Shown in pieces: positions 12,001 to 20,456 of a stretch of DNA of 64,000 bases. The notes beneath the pieces are model-generated. The model was given only the letters and a program-made list of their open reading frames with translations, was not told the DNA's origin and ran no database searches. A program made the translations under genes and the position numbers. How positions within the stretch are numbered: position 1 is the first letter of the stretch; the number at the start of each line of letters is the position of its first letter. This DNA comes from Tritrichomonas musculus (lineage: Eukaryota; Parabasalia; Tritrichomonadida; Tritrichomonadidae): NCBI GenBank assembly GCA_039105265.1, contig JAPFFF010000019.1, positions 1,458,501 through 1,522,500 of the forward strand. The letters run 5' to 3'.

Positions 12001-13077
12001 ATGTGACAATGATTTTGTCATATTTTCATTTTGATCATCGTTTGAATTTAGAATCATTCTATCTAGATCAATCAAAATGGCAACATTATTTTGATCAATC
12101 ATCATGTTATCTGGCTTTAAATCACGATAAATGAAATGATTGTTATGGAGATATTGAATGGTAATCATCAATTCAAATGCAAATTTCATTTTTTCTTCGA
12201 TTTTTAAATTCATTTTTCTGTAAAAATTTAGAGTTTTCCCTTCGATAAATTCAAGAATAATGCCACAGAATGAATCATTCTTTACGATGCCATAACACTT
12301 CAATAAAAATGGATGGTGTAGATTCAAATAATTGTGATGTTCTCTTTCAAATAATTTGAGATTAAAGTCACGATTTGTTGATTTCTTTAAAACGAATAAT
12401 TTCTCTTTTTTAATGTGATAAATCAATTCTACTGATGATGTTGAACTTGTATCTAATGTTCTTATTGATATAAATTCTTTTTCTGTCAAATCAAACTCTT
12501 CTGTTGAATCAATAAAAATTTTGTAATTTTTTATTCGATCAACTGATGAATTGAAATAACTTTTCTTGATCAAATACCCACAAATTATTGGTACAATTTT
12601 TGACCAAAATGTTTTAATACGTTCATTTTTAATAATAAACCTGCTTGTGAATGATTTGAGCTCGGATTGAAAATAATAGTCGTCAATTGAAATTTGAATT
12701 GAGTTGAATTCAGGTATTTTGAATTTAAGTGTAGTTAAAATAGATTTATTGTCATTTGTTGGTAATATATAAACTTTTGAATCCTTATTGTTATGGAAAA
12801 AAGTATTCAAAAGAGAAAGATTGTCTTCTGAAATAATTAATATTTGTTTATCAAAGCAAAAAATAAAATAAATTTCATCTGATGTTTTATATTCATCTAT
12901 GAAAACTATTTTCGATTGATTTATTGTTTGATTGATACTTCTGAAAATAATATGTTGATTATCTTTATTAACAAGATGGAAAATAAAATCATAAAGGACT
13001 TTTTCCAATAAGTTATTTGAAACTTTAATTCTTTGGTTTTCGAAATAGCTTTGAAATAAATAAAATCCTTCTTCCAT
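9004..13077 (-). CDS. Protein kinase with about 22 Sel1-like repeats
   Basis: 1357 residues from ATG at 13077. Residues 1-190 are an unassigned N-terminal region. Residues about 195-430 form a protein kinase fold: a lysine in LFVLKK, a catalytic loop YRDLKPDN near residue 318, DLD in place of DFG near 337, and SPE in place of APE. No clear glycine-rich loop is visible. Residues about 462-1230 are about 22 tandem Sel1-like repeats of about 36 residues (A-Q-x-x-L-G-x-I-Y ... D-I-N-K-A-I-H-Y-x-S-L-A-A-N-Q-N), two of them shortened. Sel1 repeats form an alpha-solenoid that binds partner proteins, so the protein probably recruits substrates or scaffolds complexes. The altered DFG leaves activity uncertain, although the metal-binding Asp is kept. 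The C-terminus (KQNQKQKETKK) resembles the satellite that follows. The gene upstream on the same strand is a permease. Confidence 0.85.
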   Translation of the reverse strand: MEEGFYLFQSYFENQRIKVSNNLLEKVLYDFIFHLVNKDNQHIIFRSINQTINQSKIVFIDEYKTSDEIYFIFCFDKQILIISEDNLSLLNTFFHNNKDSKVYILPTNDNKSILTTLKFKIPEFNSIQISIDDYYFQSELKSFTSRFIIKNERIKTFWSKIVPIICGYLIKKSYFNSSVDRIKNYKIFIDSTEEFDLTEKEFISIRTLDTSSTSSVELIYHIKKEKLFVLKKSTNRDFNLKLFEREHHNYLNLHHPFLLKCYGIVKNDSFCGIILEFIEGKTLNFYRKMNLKIEEKMKFAFELMITIQYLHNNHFIYRDLKPDNMMIDQNNVAILIDLDRMILNSNDDQNENMTKSLSHDFLSPEICEGKPFSYSTDIYSIGKIMNFLFNEEFKTMNSYSNDLQLLVKRCIENDPKKRPVISELIDLFYINFYGKISNNGLETNTIQSIEDIHSDDYLKYWVFIAENKNVVSQRKLGKMHEKGTSIPEDISKAIYYYSLASDQNDAYSQTSLGLIYGYNNDASKSIHYLTLAVNQNYSDAQFYLGVIYTEGEFTQRNMNKALHYLTLAANQNNHKAQTNLGLLYSKGYLIPPDPKKAFYYFSLAAEQDGTEAQYCVGCFYSEGKYVKQDINKAIYYFTKAALKNHLYAQLNLSTIYEQGQFVKRDVDKAIYFCTLAALQDFPPALHNLATYYLRGEDVPRDVNKAIQTYFLAAEQNYLPSLMILGPLYEQGEIVEPDINKAIYYYSLAADQNDLSAQLKLGEIYMSNKYNVKNVNKAIYYYSLASSQNNAQANFSLGEIYYEGKLVSRDTNKFLHYLTLASNQNHPPAQYLLGTIYFNGQYVERDIKKAIHYLSLAANQNYSEAQFCLGSIYQYIDINKAIHYLSLAAKQDHSFALTSLGSLEKNIDKSIQYFTRAANLNNPFAQFLLGEIYGTKNSAFFDTSKSIYYLTLSANQNDDRAQLRLGAIYLNGDFVARDVNRAIHYLSLASDQNNSTAQTDLGILYYSGQYIEKDIAKAIMYFSLAANQKNKVAQYNLGYIYEQGKNGTVDMEKAIHYYSLSANQNHSLALVNLGIIYLKGENVNQDINKAIHYFKLASNQNSPGAQFNLGIIYERGHFIKQDINKSIFYFSLAANQDYRKAQYVLAVFYHQGKYVQRDVSKAIHYYKELSSLNSQHAKNNLAIIYKNGFETKKNIPYAIELFNEAIRQNEDELALYNLARIYLYGDGVGVDVDKSIYLSFKSMKKNIVSRILLILALIKKTESVTLNKIKEILCQFTDDYDEISSDIYEQINEDNLEDHSIYEYYFELFQNLDYFYDCYKCYISSFNFFSTKQNQKQKETKKPIDINDQFYQGFGIQL

Positions 13078-13110
13078 TCAATCAATCAATTTTTTTTTTT
13101 TTTTCAAAAA

Positions 13111-13117
13111 AACGGTT
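13111..13117 (-). promoter_or_regulatory. Myb-like motif upstream of Sel1-kinase
   Basis: AACGGTT on the plus strand (AACCGTT in the direction of the gene), 34 bases before the ATG and next to a long A/T run. AACGG is a general Myb core. The assignment is inferred from recurrence near other starts in the window. Confidence 0.25.
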
Positions 13118-13144
13118 ATAAAAAAAAATGACTAAAAAAAATCT

Positions 13145-14410
13145 TTATTCAAAACAATCAGTATATATAACGAATGAAATGACGGCAGCACCTAAAATAA
13201 GCATACCAATTGATAAAACGAAATGCAAGATATTTTGGGTTTTAAAGCCTCTCAAGTAAAAAATTGGAGGAAATATAAACAAAAGGATAAGTGTTAATAA
13301 ATCACTTGCAATGAATATGACATTGGATATCTTATCAGTAACATTGGCTAAAACAAGAGAAATTAAAGATAATGTAATACCAACGGGTCCCCAGACATCT
13401 TTTGGAAACTCGTCGTTTTTATGTAATGCGTTTAACAGAATATATCGGGAAGAATTAAGAACAATTGGTATCGTAAATAAGATAAAAACAAAGGTAATGA
13501 TATGGCCAATTATCAATAGAATTTGATCTGTTTTCGTTTCATGGGGATAATAATCAAAAATGATGCCACCAGTATTTTCACTGAAGAAAGTTAAATAGCT
13601 AAATGTTCCTATAATTGAGTAAAAAATATAGCTAAGGCCTAGTGTCGTTGAAAATATTTTGTTTAAATTATTTACACAAGGATTCTTTGAATGTCGAAGA
13701 CCAGGCCAAGCAAATGGATACAAAAGGTATGAAAAAGTTAATGACGATATAGTTCCTGAGATATGATCTTTAAGATCAATTAATTTAAAAAGATGATTTG
13801 GATCAAAGCCATCTTTAGAAATCATTATGAAAAATCGAATAATAACATAAAGTATAATAAATAAAAAAAGTGAAACTGAAATGTAAGAAAGAACAACAAC
13901 AAGTCGGAGATTATTTGAAATACAAATTGGAATACAATAAACAATATCAATTAAAATTCCAATTAGAAAACGATAATTTCCAATTTTTGGAATATTATCT
14001 TGTAAACTTGTGCCAGCCAATTTGAAAATCATTGAAACAATTGTAACAACTGAATCTTGTAGAAAGCTGAAATAACTCATAACATTGGAAATTGCAGAAA
14101 CAATTGAGCAAAAAGCTGGTATAATTACTGTGGATCGTGAAAATGCTTCTGTCCATATTTCCTCAAAAGTGCTTCCTTGAAAACGAGCAGCTGAATAAAC
14201 ATAAAGTCGAATTGAGTATAGGCTTACAATTGCAACGATGATATTGACAATATGTGTAAATAATATACCAGATGTAAAAGCGCTTCCTAATCTTAATGCT
14301 CCAGTTCCAATAATAGAATTCAGGCAACAAAAAATAAAGTCTGAATTGCCTATTATACCAAGATGAGAAAAAATTGGTCTGTCGTTGCCTTCTTCTCTTT
14401 TAAACTTCAT
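13145..14410 (-). CDS. Amino acid transporter, AAAP family
   Basis: 421 residues with ATG at 14410. The chain holds about 11 hydrophobic segments. The first segment contains the AAAP-type motif IIGTGALRLGSAF (unwound TM1 of the APC fold), followed by segments at about 50-75, 95-135, 150-215, 230-300 and three or more to the C-terminus. Length and layout match the amino acid/auxin permease (Aa_trans) family, which imports amino acids with protons or sodium, or moves them across vacuolar membranes. Substrate cannot be told. The N-terminus is short and hydrophilic with no signal peptide. The stop lies 67 bases before the start of the Sel1 kinase on the same strand. Large copy numbers of such permeases are known in trichomonads. 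Confidence 0.85.
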   Translation of the reverse strand: MKFKREEGNDRPIFSHLGIIGNSDFIFCCLNSIIGTGALRLGSAFTSGILFTHIVNIIVAIVSLYSIRLYVYSAARFQGSTFEEIWTEAFSRSTVIIPAFCSIVSAISNVMSYFSFLQDSVVTIVSMIFKLAGTSLQDNIPKIGNYRFLIGILIDIVYCIPICISNNLRLVVVLSYISVSLFLFIILYVIIRFFIMISKDGFDPNHLFKLIDLKDHISGTISSLTFSYLLYPFAWPGLRHSKNPCVNNLNKIFSTTLGLSYIFYSIIGTFSYLTFFSENTGGIIFDYYPHETKTDQILLIIGHIITFVFILFTIPIVLNSSRYILLNALHKNDEFPKDVWGPVGITLSLISLVLANVTDKISNVIFIASDLLTLILLFIFPPIFYLRGFKTQNILHFVLSIGMLILGAAVISFVIYTDCFE

Positions 14411-14519
14411 TGATTTTTTTTTTGATTATTTTTTTTTTGAAAGATCATTGAAAAAGTTAAAAATAAATAAAATCGATAGATATTTTTATCTGTAAAATTG
14501 GAAACGTACGTTATTAAAA

Positions 14520-14526
14520 AACGGTT
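14520..14526 (-). promoter_or_regulatory. Myb-like motif upstream of permease
   Basis: AACGGTT in a run of A's, about 110 bases before the permease ATG. It is the same heptamer, in the same orientation relative to the gene, as the one before the Sel1 kinase. Function is inferred only. Confidence 0.2.
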
Positions 14527-14920
14527 ATTTCTATAAATAAAATATTAATTATAGTTCATAAATATTTAAGATAAAGTTTTTATGAATAATTTAAATTTAC
14601 AATTTTTTTTGTAAACTATTCAAATAGTATTGATAAAATCTTTCAAAAATATTTGAAATAATTTTCTCAAAATAAAAAGAATTTAAATTCTCATTAAAAA
14701 AGTGATTCATTAGTAAAATTAAGGAATTATATTATATAAAAAATATATTAAAATATATAAATATAATATATAATAATTTTATAATTTTATAAATAATAAA
14801 TTATGATTTTAAAAATTGAATTGATTATGACAACACTTTCAAATATTTTAAATAGATTTTTTCAATATTTTTGAATCATAATCGATACAAAATTAACCTT
14901 TTTGGTCAATTTCATATTAT

Positions 14921-15786
14921 ATTGGAAAGATGTACCTTCACTCAAAAAAAAACGAACTTTTTTTCTGAATTTTAAAAGCTAGATAAGTCCATGGATAATA
15001 AAGTTTTGTAGGTAAAATTATGATATTAAATTATTCCAAGCATGAACTTTATGTTGGATTGTTACTGACGCAAAATTAAATTTGGTGTGCAAAATATATC
15101 AACATTTTCAATATCTCCAAAAGTAGAATTTTTCAAGTGATTTTTATGATTTAAAATCAAATTTCATTGTTATCTAGCAAGATATGCAAATTTTGGGAGC
15201 TGTGGAAACGGCCATTTTTTCCAAAAACAGCTTTCAAGTTCTCTCTTTTTCAGAACTTAACGTATTAGTATAAACGATCATTTCTCAGAAATTTCTAAAA
15301 TAATCATCCATCATACAAAGAGCGTTACGATTATTGCTGAAACAACCATTTTAAAATAGTTATTAAACTTTTTCTTTATTACTAATCATAAATTAAAACC
15401 TTTTTATTTAATAACCTAATAAAGTGCGTCCACAATTAAGAAAGTATTTTTTGAATAAGCTCATAGAAATATTGAATGAGTTTTCACAATTTTAACTTTC
15501 CTAATAGTGGACACACTTTACAAGAAAAGAAAAAACAGAATTTCTAATTATGAATAGGAAAGAAGCAAATATTATTATTTTTATTATCAGAAACTTTTTG
15601 AATATATTTTATTTTGTGAGGTATACAAATTAAAAAAATATAAATATCTCTAAATTCACCGATGGAAGTTGAAAAATAATTTGATAAATATACTTTAATA
15701 CTGATTTATAAAAATATAAAATAAAATAAATTGTTTGAAAAATTCAGCAAAAAAAATTGGAAGAGTGATGGTACATCTTATTCCAA
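14921..15786. repeat. Possible degenerate non-autonomous DNA transposon
   Basis: The left arm (ttggaaagatgtaccttcac plus tc, 14922-14943) is matched in inverted orientation by the right arm at 15763-15786 (gagtgatggtacatcttatt plus ccaa) with a few mismatches. Both arms hold a TA next to CC(T/A)TCACTC. The 0.8-kb interior codes for nothing visible and contains the separate 101-bp element at 15420. This could be an old MITE-like element, but the pairing is short. Confidence 0.4.
15420..15520. repeat. 101-bp MITE-like element with 25-bp inverted repeats
   Basis: Arms 15421-15445 and 15495-15519 are reverse complements with three mismatches (aaagtg(c/t)gtccac..., ending ...gaaagt). Each arm is bounded by TA (15420-15421 and 15519-15520), as expected for a Tc1/mariner-type TA target duplication. 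The 49-base centre contains the word ctcatagaa, which also occurs inside the element at 16104. Confidence 0.65.
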
Positions 15787-16037
15787 CAAAATTGAAACAA
15801 TACTTAAAATAAAATACGGACAAAAACCAGTAGTTTATATTTGTATAGATGCATATAACAACTTGACTTCCATTACATGCCAGATTTTACACTATTCGTT
15901 GATTTAAATTTTCGAATCAATTAACTAATAGTCAACGGTTTTCCAGCTATTTATGAATACTTTTTCGCAATTTTAGAAATATTACTCTTGCTCCTTCAAA
16001 ATATTTATCTACTTATACTTTTTATCCTGTTATTAAT

Positions 16038-16552
16038 ATTAAAAGTTCCTTGTATTTTTTATTGATTTCTTAATTATTATTATTCCTTGTATTTTGAATT
16101 ATTTAAGGGACCACTATCATATTTTTTTGTAAACATTTCAATATTGAGAAAACTCATAGAAAAGAAAATTCAATAGTTGTTATCTCGGAAAAAGTTTAAA
16201 ACTTTAAAATTTCACCATTCCGATCATTTTTGTAAAATTTTTACTCCTTTCAACTTTTAAATTTTTCTTGAAAAAAGGGAATAGTCTTAAAAGAAGAATA
16301 GAAATAAATGATATGTAATTTATATAATTTATATATACCAAAATATAGCAAAAATACTCAAGAAATAATTTTTTTTAAGTCAATTAATTTTGTGATAACT
16401 CATAGAATTTTTAACATAGAATTTGATAGTGGTCCCTTAAAAAATAATAGATTAAATTTTATTATATGAAAATTTTCGATCATTTCGCGTTTAACATAAT
16501 CTCTAAATAGCATAAATTAAGAAATCAATAAAAAATACAAGGAACTTTTAAT
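16038..16552. repeat. Perfect 38-bp inverted repeat enclosing another element
   Basis: Bases 16038-16075 (start attaaaagttccttg) and 16515-16552 (end caaggaacttttaat) are exact reverse complements over 38 bases. They enclose the TA-flanked element at 16104-16439. A partial second copy of the ttccttgtatttt word lies at 16083-16095. This looks like one inverted-repeat element holding another. Confidence 0.8.
16104..16439. repeat. TA-flanked MITE-like element, about 336 bp
   Basis: An exact inverted repeat of 18 bases (tttaagggaccactatca at 16102-16119; tgatagtggtcccttaaa at 16424-16441) brackets a non-coding core. Taking TA as the target duplication gives ends AGGGACCACTATC. The core shares actcataga words with the 101-bp element at 15420, suggesting related families mobilised by a Tc1/mariner-like transposase from elsewhere. 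Confidence 0.65.
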
Positions 16553-16656
16553 CTTTTCTATGTAAAATAAAGCTCGAAAAAATGGATGATTATTTTCTTC
16601 TGAAAAAGTTGCACGTGCTATAAAGAATTCCTCAAACTTTTTTTTGATAGTTTAGT

Positions 16657-16662
16657 ACGATA
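16657..16662 (+). promoter_or_regulatory. Myb-recognition-like ACGATA before SPRY gene
   Basis: ACGATA lies 24 bases before the ATG. ACGATA is the core reported for Myb-recognition elements in Trichomonas promoters. A possible initiator (ttcaat) follows at about 16670. Inference from motif and position. Confidence 0.3.
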
Positions 16663-16685
16663 GTTTTATATTCAATAAAGAGTTA

Positions 16686-19600
16686 ATGAGAAATAGAGGT
16701 AAACAGCCCACTGCGTTTGGCATCATGAAAGAAGGTAAAGCCCTTCATGCAAGTTCTTCAGGTAAAATAATTAATGGCCTCTCACCTCAGATAACAGGAG
16801 ATTGTAAAATTGATGAAAACGGAATAGCTGCTGGATATGGAAATTTTAAGATTTCAACAATAGATAATCAGCCTGCTGATTTAAAATGTTTCTCTTTTAT
16901 GTTTATTCTTTTGACTTCTGAACCAAAAATTAAATTTGGTATTGAATCGCAAGCAAAAGACGTCATTCAATTTGATTTCGCTAATTTTTTATATTTAATA
17001 CGATCAGAATTAATCAAACCACAAATTTCTTTTGATGGAATTGACGTTAGTATCCGAATGTTTATTGAAGACGAAAAGCTCGTTTTTTATATTAATGATG
17101 TTAAATTAAACTATTCTAAACCAATGAATTTTCAATCATATTCATTTTTCATTGAGGTTCAAAATGACGCAACATTTCCAACGATTTTAGCAACTCCCTT
17201 TCATCATATTACTACCCTTGACAATAATAGCAACAATTTTCTTGCTTATTATCCAAAAATTTTCAATCATTTTTGGTGTTTTAGTGACAAGTATTTATAT
17301 TCCGAAACAGATCATTATATAGCAGTCGCGAGAGGTGATACAAAATATGCAACAATTTCAGATGAGATTCAAAAATTGCCCGGTTCAAATCTCATATATT
17401 ACGAATTAACCATAAATTCTGTCGAATCTGATTCAAAATTTTTTTTTGGTTTTACAAATCATGAAATTACTCTACCTTGGTCAAGCAGCAAAGCATTTGA
17501 TTCAATTCCTTATTTTACATTCCCAGACAATAAACTGTCATTTGGTAGTCATGCTTGTTATACAATTTCAGAAAAAATTAGCCAAGGGACTGTTATCGGC
17601 TTTGGTATTAAAGCCCCTGTAAATAATAAAAATGAAAATGAAAAAAATAGCAAAGCTAAGAAAAAAAAAATTAATGAAAATGTTTTTATGATAATTAATG
17701 GAAATGAATACAAATTCAAATACGCTCTTAATGGAAGTATAGATGACCAAAAGAAGAAATTCAATGAACACAAACATTTCTATGCATTTGTTGCCTCACT
17801 TTGTGTTAATTTTCAATGTTTTTTCAATTTTGGTCAAAAGCCTTTTAAATACATGGATTATTTAATTTCTAATTATAATACTTTTTTACCAAAAGGATGG
17901 TCAATCTATTCTCCTTACTATCCTGTCAATTGGATTCGAGGACCTCCGCCTGATCGTCATGTATTAAATATGTTTTGTCCACCAAATTACAGCAAGAAAA
18001 GTTTCTTTGGAATTACTTCTCTTCAAAAAATCTTAAATAATGGTTGCTATGAAATAACAATCCTTGAACTAGTAAATGGTGTAATTGAAGGTGTTCCACT
18101 TCATAAGAAAGGTGATGAAGTCATTGCTATCGGTTTCTCTCCTTTGGATTATCAAATTGATCAATTTGTTGGCTGGATGAGAAACAGCTATGCCATTCAT
18201 AGTGATGATGGAAATGTTTTTTTGAATGATGGAACAGGAATAAATTTTGGTGAACATGATAAAATAAAAACAGGTGTAACTGTTATGGCAAAAATAGAAT
18301 CTAATATATTATCGTTTGCGGTAAATAATACTTTAATTGAGCCAAACGCAATCATCACAAATGAATTATATCCATCACTCAGTTTTCAAGCATCTCCCTG
18401 TTTTATAATCAATCTTGGTGAATCGCCATTTTTCAATAACTGTTCAAACGATGATAATAATACCAACGTTATTATTCCCAATAATAATAATAATAATGCT
18501 GTCAACGGTAAAAACAGTAATACTAACCCTGATAATAAAAATATTAATAAAGATCATGGAGTAGATAGTGTTTTGAATTATCATTTAGAATTGAATAAGA
18601 AAATGCAAAGCAAAAACGGTCAATTAACTGTTGATGGAATTGTATATCGTGTTACTTTATTTAATAAATTAGTTGTTATGATGAACACGAAAGAATTGAT
18701 TCCATTCAATCTTGAAGTTGGTGATATAATTGAAAGTAGGGACCGTAGATTCAGAGGCACAATAGCAGGTGCTCTCAATGGTCGTCTCTATTGCTATATT
18801 GAGAAATACGAAGGTGCTTTTCCACTTGTTGAAACCAAGCCCATTGATGTTGCTCTTACCTACCGAGTTCTTCACCGTCAGAACAAAAAGTGCAGTTATC
18901 CTGTCATTTTATACAATTCTCTTGTTAACATTGACGTTTCTCGTGGAAATCTTGAAGATTTATATCCGACTGATGGCGGACTCTCCTTTTTCATTGGTTT
19001 AACAAATCGAAGAGAATTTGTATTCCGTCCTCTTGTTGATTTTTACAATAACGAGTCTCTCTTAGTTCTCAGCAAAATGCCCGAAAGTATCGTCATGCGC
19101 AAAAAAAAGCCAGGGCTCCTTCCTTTGAACACGAACTCCGATTCGCAATCTCGTTTCTTCCTTTCAAACGAGAACTTCATGAATTACGTCAACGAAGCTG
19201 AAAATGAAGATATTTATGCACTTCCCAATATGAATTCAACACCGAAGACACATTCTACATTCAAAACCAAAAACAACATAAAATTCCTTGATATTGTTAA
19301 AATCTTGAATGATGTAACCAACTATACAGCTGATAAGACATCTTCGGATATGAATATCAATACAGCTCCTCTCAATAACATTCAAAATTGGAACGATTTT
19401 CCAACTGAAAACAACTTGTTTAATGCTTACAATAGCAATGACGGTGAAAATCAAAATCGAGTAGAAAACGAGAATGAAAATGAAGAAGAAAATGAAGAAG
19501 GAGAAGTTGTAAAGAATAATGATTGGTCAAGCGTGAGAAATATCGCGTTGGTCGTTGGTAAGAAAGATAAGGACATCATTGCATGGGATGGTGATCAATT

Positions 19601-20027
19601 AATTGTCGTCATCCCAACTCATGCGAAAATCATTCAAGAACCTTTTTATCCTTTCGGCTCTCATCGGTCTTTTAGCCAGCTTAAAAGAGTTAGTACTGGG
19701 CTTTTCCAAGGAGGAGTCCGTTATCCACCTCAATATCATGGATCATGTGGTGATCATTTATTCCAGAAATCTCATAAAGGAAAAATGTACTTCCAATCTG
19801 GTGGTGGATGTAAAATGCCTCCGTTTTTGTATTATTTTGCCTGTTCGTTGAATGAGAAAAAGAAAAATCCAATTCAATTTAGAAATTTCGAAAAAATTGA
19901 CTTTTTGACTGTGCCTTTTGAATATTATGAAGTTGATGATGACAATGAAAATAGAAATGAGAATGAGAAAAATAGATTAACAACAGAGAGACCTTTTAAT
20001 GGTGTTTGTTTATATACTTTGAAATGA
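16686..20027 (+). CDS. Large SPRY-domain protein
   Basis: 1113 residues from ATG at 16686. The best-supported domain is a SPRY/B30.2-like fold at about residues 450-582: NGCYEITILE, then VGWMRNSYAIHSDDG, a glycine-containing loop, and SFAVNNTLIEP followed by YPSLSF, the usual order of SPRY strands. Two further regions (about 45-170 and 195-386) look like weaker SPRY-like beta sandwiches, the second broken by a charged Lys/Asn insert near 315-340. An Asn-rich linker (about 590-625) separates them from a C-terminal half with no recognised domain, containing an acidic Asn/Glu stretch near 920-940 and a Gly/Cys-rich tail motif (QSGGGCKMPPF). SPRY domains bind peptides, often in ubiquitin-ligase adaptors or RNA-helicase partners; the role here is unknown. 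No signal peptide or membrane segment. Confidence 0.65.
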   Translation: MRNRGKQPTAFGIMKEGKALHASSSGKIINGLSPQITGDCKIDENGIAAGYGNFKISTIDNQPADLKCFSFMFILLTSEPKIKFGIESQAKDVIQFDFANFLYLIRSELIKPQISFDGIDVSIRMFIEDEKLVFYINDVKLNYSKPMNFQSYSFFIEVQNDATFPTILATPFHHITTLDNNSNNFLAYYPKIFNHFWCFSDKYLYSETDHYIAVARGDTKYATISDEIQKLPGSNLIYYELTINSVESDSKFFFGFTNHEITLPWSSSKAFDSIPYFTFPDNKLSFGSHACYTISEKISQGTVIGFGIKAPVNNKNENEKNSKAKKKKINENVFMIINGNEYKFKYALNGSIDDQKKKFNEHKHFYAFVASLCVNFQCFFNFGQKPFKYMDYLISNYNTFLPKGWSIYSPYYPVNWIRGPPPDRHVLNMFCPPNYSKKSFFGITSLQKILNNGCYEITILELVNGVIEGVPLHKKGDEVIAIGFSPLDYQIDQFVGWMRNSYAIHSDDGNVFLNDGTGINFGEHDKIKTGVTVMAKIESNILSFAVNNTLIEPNAIITNELYPSLSFQASPCFIINLGESPFFNNCSNDDNNTNVIIPNNNNNNAVNGKNSNTNPDNKNINKDHGVDSVLNYHLELNKKMQSKNGQLTVDGIVYRVTLFNKLVVMMNTKELIPFNLEVGDIIESRDRRFRGTIAGALNGRLYCYIEKYEGAFPLVETKPIDVALTYRVLHRQNKKCSYPVILYNSLVNIDVSRGNLEDLYPTDGGLSFFIGLTNRREFVFRPLVDFYNNESLLVLSKMPESIVMRKKKPGLLPLNTNSDSQSRFFLSNENFMNYVNEAENEDIYALPNMNSTPKTHSTFKTKNNIKFLDIVKILNDVTNYTADKTSSDMNINTAPLNNIQNWNDFPTENNLFNAYNSNDGENQNRVENENENEEENEEGEVVKNNDWSSVRNIALVVGKKDKDIIAWDGDQLIVVIPTHAKIIQEPFYPFGSHRSFSQLKRVSTGLFQGGVRYPPQYHGSCGDHLFQKSHKGKMYFQSGGGCKMPPFLYYFACSLNEKKKNPIQFRNFEKIDFLTVPFEYYEVDDDNENRNENEKNRLTTERPFNGVCLYTLK

Positions 20028-20456
20028 ATTTATAAATATTGTTTAATTTGTTTTTTTATTTTATAAAAGTAATCATCTTCTATCAAAATAATTATTTTGT
20101 TGATTTGTTGATTTATTTTATGAAGTTTTTTTTTAATCATAATTTATAAAATTGGCTGATGAGTATTTAAAGATTAGTACTGTTGTTATATAAATTTATT
20201 ATTTAAAATTCATTAAAATTTGGATTTTAGAATAACATTATTTATTTTTCATAAAATCTGCGATGATCGATAATTAATGATTGAAAGTTTTTTAATATTA
20301 ATGTATTCAAATTGAAATATATATAAAAAATTGATTTTTTCTTCTGTATTCGTAAAAATTAACTAAAATGTATTTGTACTAGCAAATAAATATCAAAATT
20401 AAAGTGCGATCTAATTCAAAAGATATTTGTTTGATTAAAAATCGTTATTCAACAGA
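20028..20456. other. Intergenic, nothing recognised
   Basis: 429 AT-rich bases between two genes on the plus strand. Only the Myb-like site at 20441 next to the C2 gene stands out. Confidence 0.7.
20441..20447 (-). promoter_or_regulatory. Myb-recognition-like TAACGAT before C2 gene
   Basis: Atcgtta on the plus strand, which is TAACGAT on the minus strand. It is about 10 bases before the ATG and overlaps a possible initiator (ttcaac). It matches the TAACGA Myb-recognition element described in Trichomonas. Inference. Confidence 0.3.

Larger units (their letters stand above)
14411..16685. other. 2.3-kb gene-free region rich in short inverted repeats
   Basis: No coding frame of useful length or recognisable protein is seen on either strand. 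It separates the divergent permease and SPRY-protein genes. It holds at least three inverted-repeat elements, listed separately, and otherwise AT-rich sequence. The part at 15060-15300 is less AT-biased and may be non-coding filler of an old transposon. Confidence 0.7.
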
